From assembly GCA_018857735.1 (NCBI GenBank), contig JABMCL010002541.1:37501-101500 (forward strand): a DNA stretch of 64,000 nucleotides. Direction: 5' to 3'. The notes under the pieces are model-generated. The model did not search any database. It was not told where the DNA came from and saw only the letters and a program-made list of their open reading frames with translations. The translations under genes were made by a program, and so were the position numbers. Origin of the DNA: Alviniconcha marisindica. Its lineage: Eukaryota > Mollusca > Gastropoda > Provannidae. This document shows, one piece after another, positions 12,214-64,000 of this stretch (within the stretch, counting starts at the first letter, position 1; each line of letters begins with the position of its first letter).

Positions 12214-12283
<70 letters not shown>

Positions 12284-12284
12284 G
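12214..12284. repeat. (CA)n and (TA)n beside the LTR
   Basis: CA run with one interruption followed by a short TA run, starting at the outer end of the 5' LTR. Confidence 0.95.
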
Positions 12285-12512
12285 TATCATCCATCAGTTA
12301 TTTACTCCAAAGAGGAAAGTGGTTATCGCGAGTCAGTGCCGGAAAACGAGGCTTGGACCGCTGTGCGGCAGTCAGTTTCAGCCACTGAAGGTGTCAGTCC
12401 AGCCACTGACTGACACCGGCCAGTCGCGTAACTCAGTTGAACCGCTGAACACACTGACATAGAAAAAATTGACAGTTCCAGGTAATTACTACATTCATTT
12501 CTAGTGCACCGA

Positions 12513-12697
12513 TGGTGGTGGTGAAGTGTTGCTTAATGTCCTCAGATGTCAGTCGACATATTAGGGCCAAGTTGTGACCAATGCCGAAGCACGGTGCAAT
12601 AATTCTTTACGTCCACGGAAACCAGAAGGCTCGTAGTTAGGACGGACAGCCCAGGACGGCCACCTCGACTCTCACTGCACAGCTCCTGAACTATGAG
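12513..12697 (-). mobile_element. SINE with 11-bp target-site duplication
   Basis: About 185 bp between direct repeats tagtgcaccga (12502-12512 and 12698-12708). Minus-strand orientation: head ctcatagttcaggagctgtg, body with ccgtggacgtaaagaatt, 3' hairpin and a CAC-rich tail. Nearly identical sequence lies in both LTRs of the nearby retrotransposon, and a diverged copy lies at 19846-19994. No clear tRNA, 7SL or 5S promoter recognised in the head. Confidence 0.75.
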
Positions 12698-12708
12698 TAG
12701 TGCACCGA

Positions 12709-14036
12709 ATCGTCTCTCTGACTATACATAGTCAAAGCGCTTTACATGAAACACTGGTGTGTCACAATAAAGACGAGGCAGTTTTGTTCTGAAATGTCCG
12801 GCCGTCAAGTTGAGTTCAGCATAGTCGAACTTTGAAAAGAGATTCGAGAGCCACTGAGCCACCTAGCTAGGCTGATGAGTCTAAGTCACCGTAAACTGTC
12901 ACATCGTGTCTTGTCTTTCTAGCTCAGTGGGTGGCACGCACGGGCTCTTTGGTGTTCGGCACTCTGAAGACTGCTGAGGGGTGCGTGCTCATGTCCAGAT
13001 CGGAGGAAATCAAAGACGGCGCGGCCAGGCCGGGCGTCAAGTCCTTCGGCTGCCGGCATCCAGTCCGGCAGTCACTGGCAGTTCGTTACGCATCAGCTTT
13101 AGCAGGTAGGCTACCCGTGTTGGCTTCCTTTGAGGCAGTTTGACTCAATGTCAAGTGACTGATCATACTCTCCCACATCTGGGTGCCCTTCTCGGAGAAA
13201 CGGGAGACAGACTAAGTGTGGCATCTGTCTTTACCACCTTCTGTCAGCAGCATCGCCAGATAATGCCGCCGAGTTTGACGCTCAGCGTCACTGTCCGGCG
13301 GTGCCGGGGGCGGTGGGGGCAGCGGTTTAATGAGCGAGTGGAGTGATGAAATAAAACATTTTACTAGGGTGGTGGTGGGAGTTTAGATAGATGGTACTGG
13401 AGCACTCAATCAGCGACTGCATGTCTGCCAGTTTTCAGAAGCATAAGATGCAGCCGTGTAGAGTATGGGTACTATTTTCAAGGGGAACATTGTCCTCATG
13501 CACCGTCTTCAACGTTTGCATGGCAGTGCGCATCGACAGCCAGCAAAGACCGACACACTCACTCACTCTCCCTCTCTTTCTCTCTCTGTGTATATCTTCA
13601 GATGAAGATAAATTGGGTCAGGGCAGCCCTTGTGGATTTGACAGCAGTCTTTGAAAACTGCCATGTCAAAGAAATGAGACTGCATCATATTCTTCTCCAA
13701 ACTTGCAGCTCACAGATTATCATGATCGATCCAATCCAGTCGGCCAACCAATGGCGCTCTGAACTGCGGGCCGAATTTCCCATACGCCTTTGCAGGACGA
13801 CTAATTAATATTTACATATGTTGTATGCTTCTCTAGTATTGTCAACCGTACGACTGGTCTTTCGGGTTGGATATTACCTGGGATTTGTTAATTTTGAACT
13901 GATCATGAATTCCAGTGATTATTCCAGATGTGTACTGATATGTTAAAGCGATAGAATGCCCGTGTAGGTTGGGTGGCGGACAGATTGCAGGATTTTTTCT
14001 TCCAGTGAGGCTGCTTCGAGTGAGCCCGATTGAAAA
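12709..14036 (+). promoter_or_regulatory. GRK2/3 upstream region and 5' UTR
   Basis: Between the last flanking SINE and the start codon. GC-rich patches with CpG lie at 13010-13090 and 13260-13330. No clear TATA box near the start, as often for housekeeping genes. The transcription start cannot be placed from sequence. A short upstream frame begins ATG 13904 (aattcc follows) and stops within 14 codons, but whether it is transcribed is unknown. Stretches near 12920 resemble a tRNA A box, without a good B box. Confidence 0.35.
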
Positions 14037-60598
<46,562 letters not shown>

Positions 60599-60811
60599 GT
60601 GTGTATGTTGTCAGGCACATACATACACCTGTGCTGATGATTTTTTTATATTCACTGTAATTGTGTATAGAAGTTAAAGTGGGAGGGTATATCAGTGTGC
60701 CATGTGAGTTAGAATACCTTATTTGAAGTTGAGGTCTTGGTAGATTATTTTAAGATGTCTTCATTCTGAGCAGGAAATAGATGGATGTGTGTTCAGTGCA
60801 ATTGCCTTTTA

Positions 60812-61175
60812 GGCATCTGCAGTTTATCCCATTTCAATTAGACACCTGTGTGGCATGCCTCTTTGGGCATCTGCAATTTATTCCATTTGAATTAGACGCT
60901 TGTGTGGCATGCCTTTTAGGCACCTGCGATTTATTCAATTTGAAGTAGACACCTGCAAGGCATGCCTTTTAGGCATCTGCGATTTATTCCATTTGAATTA
61001 GACACCTGTGTGGCATGCCTCTTTGGGCATCTGCAATTTATTCCATTTGAATTAGACACCTGTCTGGCATGCCTTTTAGGCACCTGCGATTTATTCAGTT
61101 TGAATTAGACACCTGCAAGGCATGCCTTTTAGGCATCTGCGATTTATTCCATTTGAATTAGACACCTGTGTGGCA
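60812..61175 (+). repeat. 53-bp tandem repeat in three-unit higher-order form
   Basis: Units begin at 60812, 60866, 60919, 60972, 61026, 61079 and 61132 (53-54 bp each). Units 1/4/7, 2/5 and 3/6 are most alike, e.g. gggcatctgcaattt in 2 and 5, acctgcaaggcatgcc in 3 and 6, so the real period is 160 bp. Confidence 0.95.
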
Positions 61176-62254
61176 GATTGGTGCCATACATGATTTTGAA
61201 AGATTTGAGAAATCTGTATGTTCAAGATGCAGCAGTCTTTCAATCTTTGATTGAAATGTATCTTGAAGTACATTATGTTTTTTTAGACAGAGGTAGACAG
61301 TGGGGTGGGTGGTGGTGGTGGAGGGAGGTGTCCATATAGTCTGCATGAACTGTTTGCAGTGCAGTGGGCATGGACAGGGGAAATGCTGACACCTAGATCT
61401 TCTCTAGCATAGTTTAAAGGTGTGGTTTTTTGGTAACTAAATAAAAACAATAATGCATAGCTATAGATGAATATAAAGTACTGGTTTTACTTTAACTGAA
61501 TTTGTTACGTTGTTGATATAATGGTTTTGATTTCTAGAGTCTAGTTTTGTCATAGCTTAAGCACTGCATTTTATACAGCTTGAACCAGAGGGTTGCATGG
61601 CAACTTGTTGCCGTTCAAACAAAGTAACTTACGTCAAAGTAAGCACCAATTGCAAGGAAACCTTGTCTATTAAGACCACCTGTGATTTCAGGTTGAGGAA
61701 GCATCACAGCCTTAATCATAAGTTGTTGTGAGACCTTGCTGTTAAGATTGTCGTGCTTGCGTTCTGTTGAAATTTATGTTGTGGTGATCTTAATGGCAAG
61801 GTTTCATTTCTTTGTACTCAAGCCATATTGCACTCGCTGCCAGAATCTGCATTACTTGGTAAATAGAAAAGAGGAAGAATCTTGTTTTTTGTGTGTATCA
61901 GGCCAGTTTGCATTTATAATTACTTTTGACAAATAGGCTCAGTTTTTTGGGGCGTTTTTTCCAGTTCTGCTGTTGTGGATAATTTTTGTAGCAGTTGCAC
62001 AAAAGTGAAATTTGATGGCACTACTCTTGTGGCTGATCACTTTTCCAAGGGCAGGCAACTCCACTTGCCTGAAGGAACGGTTGTCGCTAAGTCATCCTGT
62101 AATAGGTGTATCAAAATAGGCTTAGAAAAGTATGGTAATCTGGCATGTCAGAGGTCATTTGGTAGCATAGAAATGGTTAGGATTGGCAAAAGGATCACAC
62201 TGTGCTAATTTCATAACCTGGTTGTGGGCAGTTAATGTTGCCAATGGTATTGCT

Positions 62255-62600
62255 GCTACTTTAAGGTCAAGGTCTCAAGACCAGCAAAAATAAATATTTA
62301 CTTCATATCTTATGTACTGTTAAAGTTTTGCAACCAAAGTGTATGTGGTTTTACATTATAACAAGCCAGAGTAGCATGCCAAATAATTAGATTGCTTTCA
62401 AGGTCAGTGTTACACTTTACAGAAAAGGTTCAAATCTAACAAAAATGACATTTTTTTGTCTTCAGAACTGCTGAACCATTTGCAGTTAGACTGAGTATAT
62501 ATATTTGTGTATCATTATAAGCCCAGAGTTGTAGAAGAGGTTTGGAATTTCTTCACCATCAAGGTCAATGTGAGGGATTAAATCTCTTGTGTTTGTTCAT
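62255..62600 (+). repeat. ~155-bp repeat, two units
   Basis: gttttgcaaccaaagtgtat ... attataacaagcc ... gattgctttcaaggtca, then aaccatttgcagttagact ... atcattataagccc: the same family as in introns 7, 9 and 10. Confidence 0.7.
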
Positions 62601-63389
62601 CCTACATCTTCTGAATCGCTTGACCGTTTGCTACCATTACCAAGCATGGTATGTAGGTGTTTTTTGTCACTGGCCTGTTGCCTCCTGGCCTCTTTGTCAT
62701 GTCCCATTTGCACTGCACCTACTGCATCAGTACCTGGTTTGCCCACCTTGGTCCATTGAACAGTTGGCTGCATCTGTATTTGTGCTGCACTGCGTTACCT
62801 CATTTTCAGTTTGATGGCGCCATTTTTAACCTTCCATTTGTCTACATTTGCAGTACTCCCAATAATGCACAACTGTAGGTCTATTATGCACAGATTTGTA
62901 TTTTGACACACAGATTAGAGAGCCGTGCGTCATCTTGACACGCACATATTTTCAAAGCGATCAAGATAGTCGACAGCACATCAACGAAACAAGATCGGCA
63001 AGGATCAGAACGCAAAATGCTGCTTGCCTAACCACATTCCTGTCCACAATGCTGATTGGTTTAAATATCATTTCCAGTAGTTGTATTTCAAAGCTGATTG
63101 GTTGGAAATTCACTTCCTTTCTAAGCTGTCACTTCCATTCTACGCCTCTGTTTTCACTTTGGCTGAAAGCATGTCACTTTTACCTAGCTTACACATGCGA
63201 AGAAGTGTTCGGCAGCAAAGTCTGATGAAAATATTATCATTGAGGGAGGGAGAAGTATTAAAGCAGCTGAAAAAGATCCTAGCGCAACCATAGTCACTAG
63301 CGTACGTTCAACGGGTGCAACTGTAGTAGGTTGCGTAAATGCGACAGAATTTTGGCAAAGGCAAACACAGCCTCCCTCATTTTTACTAC

Positions 63390-63707
63390 TGCTCAGTCAC
63401 AAAATGGATCTTGCAGTTCCACAGTGATCCACTCTTCATCCTGGGAGCCAAATGATTTATTATAATTACCATTTTTGCGACAATTACTTTTGTACTTGCT
63501 TCCTTCACTGATTTTCCATCAGAAAAACCTCAAACGAAACTGAGGCTGTTCCAGTAAAATAAAAGTTGGTGAAGGAAGCAAAATAAAGAATTGGCGCAAA
63601 AATGGTAATTATGACCGATTATTTGGCTACCTGAAGGAAGTGAAAATCACCATAGAACTGTGAGAATCTGAGATTCGGGCGGGGCCATTTTGCGAGCGAG
63701 AGTCAGC
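63390..63707. repeat. Long imperfect inverted repeat (fold-back)
   Basis: Left arm about 63390-63514 and right arm about 63555-63707 are imperfect reverse complements. Best segments: ataattaccatttttgcg (63472-63479 region) with its complement at 63594-63610, and tgcttccttca with tgaaggaagca. Right arm has a 13-base insertion. Looks like a non-autonomous fold-back transposon or a hairpin RNA source. Confidence 0.85.
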
Positions 63708-64000
63708 CAAATCTACAGTAAAAAGTGGGGGGTGGGGGGAGAAGATGTGATCTCCCACCTTTGCCAGATTGTTTTCTTCGGTTATGCATTTGAAAGAATG
63801 AACACTTGTAAAATGACTGAAATTTAAAGGACTGGGGAAAGTTGTTTTCTATGTTTTATGTATCATGTACTAAATGACTAAATGTGAAGAGAATAATGAT
63901 GGAGCATTTGTGGTGTGATTTTGTTGTTTTAATACAAAAACAGTTGCTACTGAATATTCATAAAGGCTACTTCAGTGTTATGACCTCCAGTTTAGGCTGT

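Larger units (their letters stand above)
9674..12214 (-). repeat. 5' LTR, interrupted by a nested element
   Basis: LTR sequence occupies 9674-10062 and 12060-12214; ends TG...CA (plus strand tgtcag to ggttaca). It carries the SINE at about 9885-10059, bounded by gacgcggcgg at 9875-9884 and 10060-10069. Confidence 0.8.
60599..64000 (+). other. Intron 17 (incomplete)
   Basis: At least 3.4 kb. Holds the 53-bp higher-order repeat (60812-61175), ~155-bp repeat units (62,255-62,600) and a fold-back (63,390-63,707). A short frame at 61975-62208 matches nothing known. No candidate for the rest of the PH domain was found. Confidence 0.7.

Noticed and set aside
61975..62208. Cysteine-containing 77-codon frame, considered as the next PH exon
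   Set aside because: Does not resemble the remaining PH strands or the C-terminal helix of GRK2/3, and lacks suitable splice sites.

Overview
The window is animal nuclear DNA: AT-rich, intron-dense, full of simple repeats and decayed retroelements, with one recognisable cellular gene. The gene's closeness to animal GRK2/3, its retroelement types and the style of its dispersed intronic repeats suggest a lophotrochozoan, most likely a gastropod mollusc. The phylum call is inference. I see no rRNA gene, no intact tRNA gene, no CRISPR array and no operon-like gene order.

Layout. (1) About 1-12,700 is a repeat-rich 5' flank. It holds an inverted duplication (586-1150 against 3893-4456) beside a decayed C2H2 zinc-finger reading frame (1108-1704), then an L2/CR1-like LINE 3' end (about 5560-6790). 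Next comes a deleted Gypsy-type LTR retrotransposon on the minus strand (7211-12214). It has two LTRs, a serine-tRNA-like primer site, a G-rich tract before the 3' LTR, a pol remnant, and a second retroelement (RNase H type) nested in its 5' LTR. A small SINE family sits in both LTRs and again at 12513-12697 with an 11-bp target-site duplication. (2) About 12,700-14,036 is the upstream region and 5' UTR of the gene. (3) 14037-60598 carries 17 coding exons, plus strand, of a G protein-coupled receptor kinase of the GRK2/GRK3 (beta-adrenergic receptor kinase) type. All 17 exons join in frame to 610 codons. They give the N-terminal receptor-docking helix, the RGS-homology domain, a complete AGC kinase domain, the kinase C-tail and the first half of the Gbeta-gamma-binding PH domain. 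The last roughly 80-90 residues and the stop codon are not seen and should lie beyond position 64000. (4) 60599-64000 is intron 17, ending near a long fold-back sequence.

The introns add up to about 45 kb. They hold LINE fragments (RT, endonuclease and 3' ends), a tRNA-like SINE head, a ~155-bp repeat found in five introns, recent local tandem duplications (277-bp, 153-bp and a 53-bp unit in three-unit higher-order form), several long hairpins, and an unassigned antisense reading frame at 40981-41780. One intronic block (about 16,680-18,715) looks corrupted by homopolymer errors.

Within the one real gene the parts fit a single job: the RGS-homology domain contacts Gq-alpha, the kinase phosphorylates activated receptors, and the PH domain recruits the enzyme to membrane through Gbeta-gamma and phosphoinositide. 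I found no convincing new biological system. The most interesting signal is a LINE-SINE pair that seems to share a 3' hairpin preserved by compensatory base changes.
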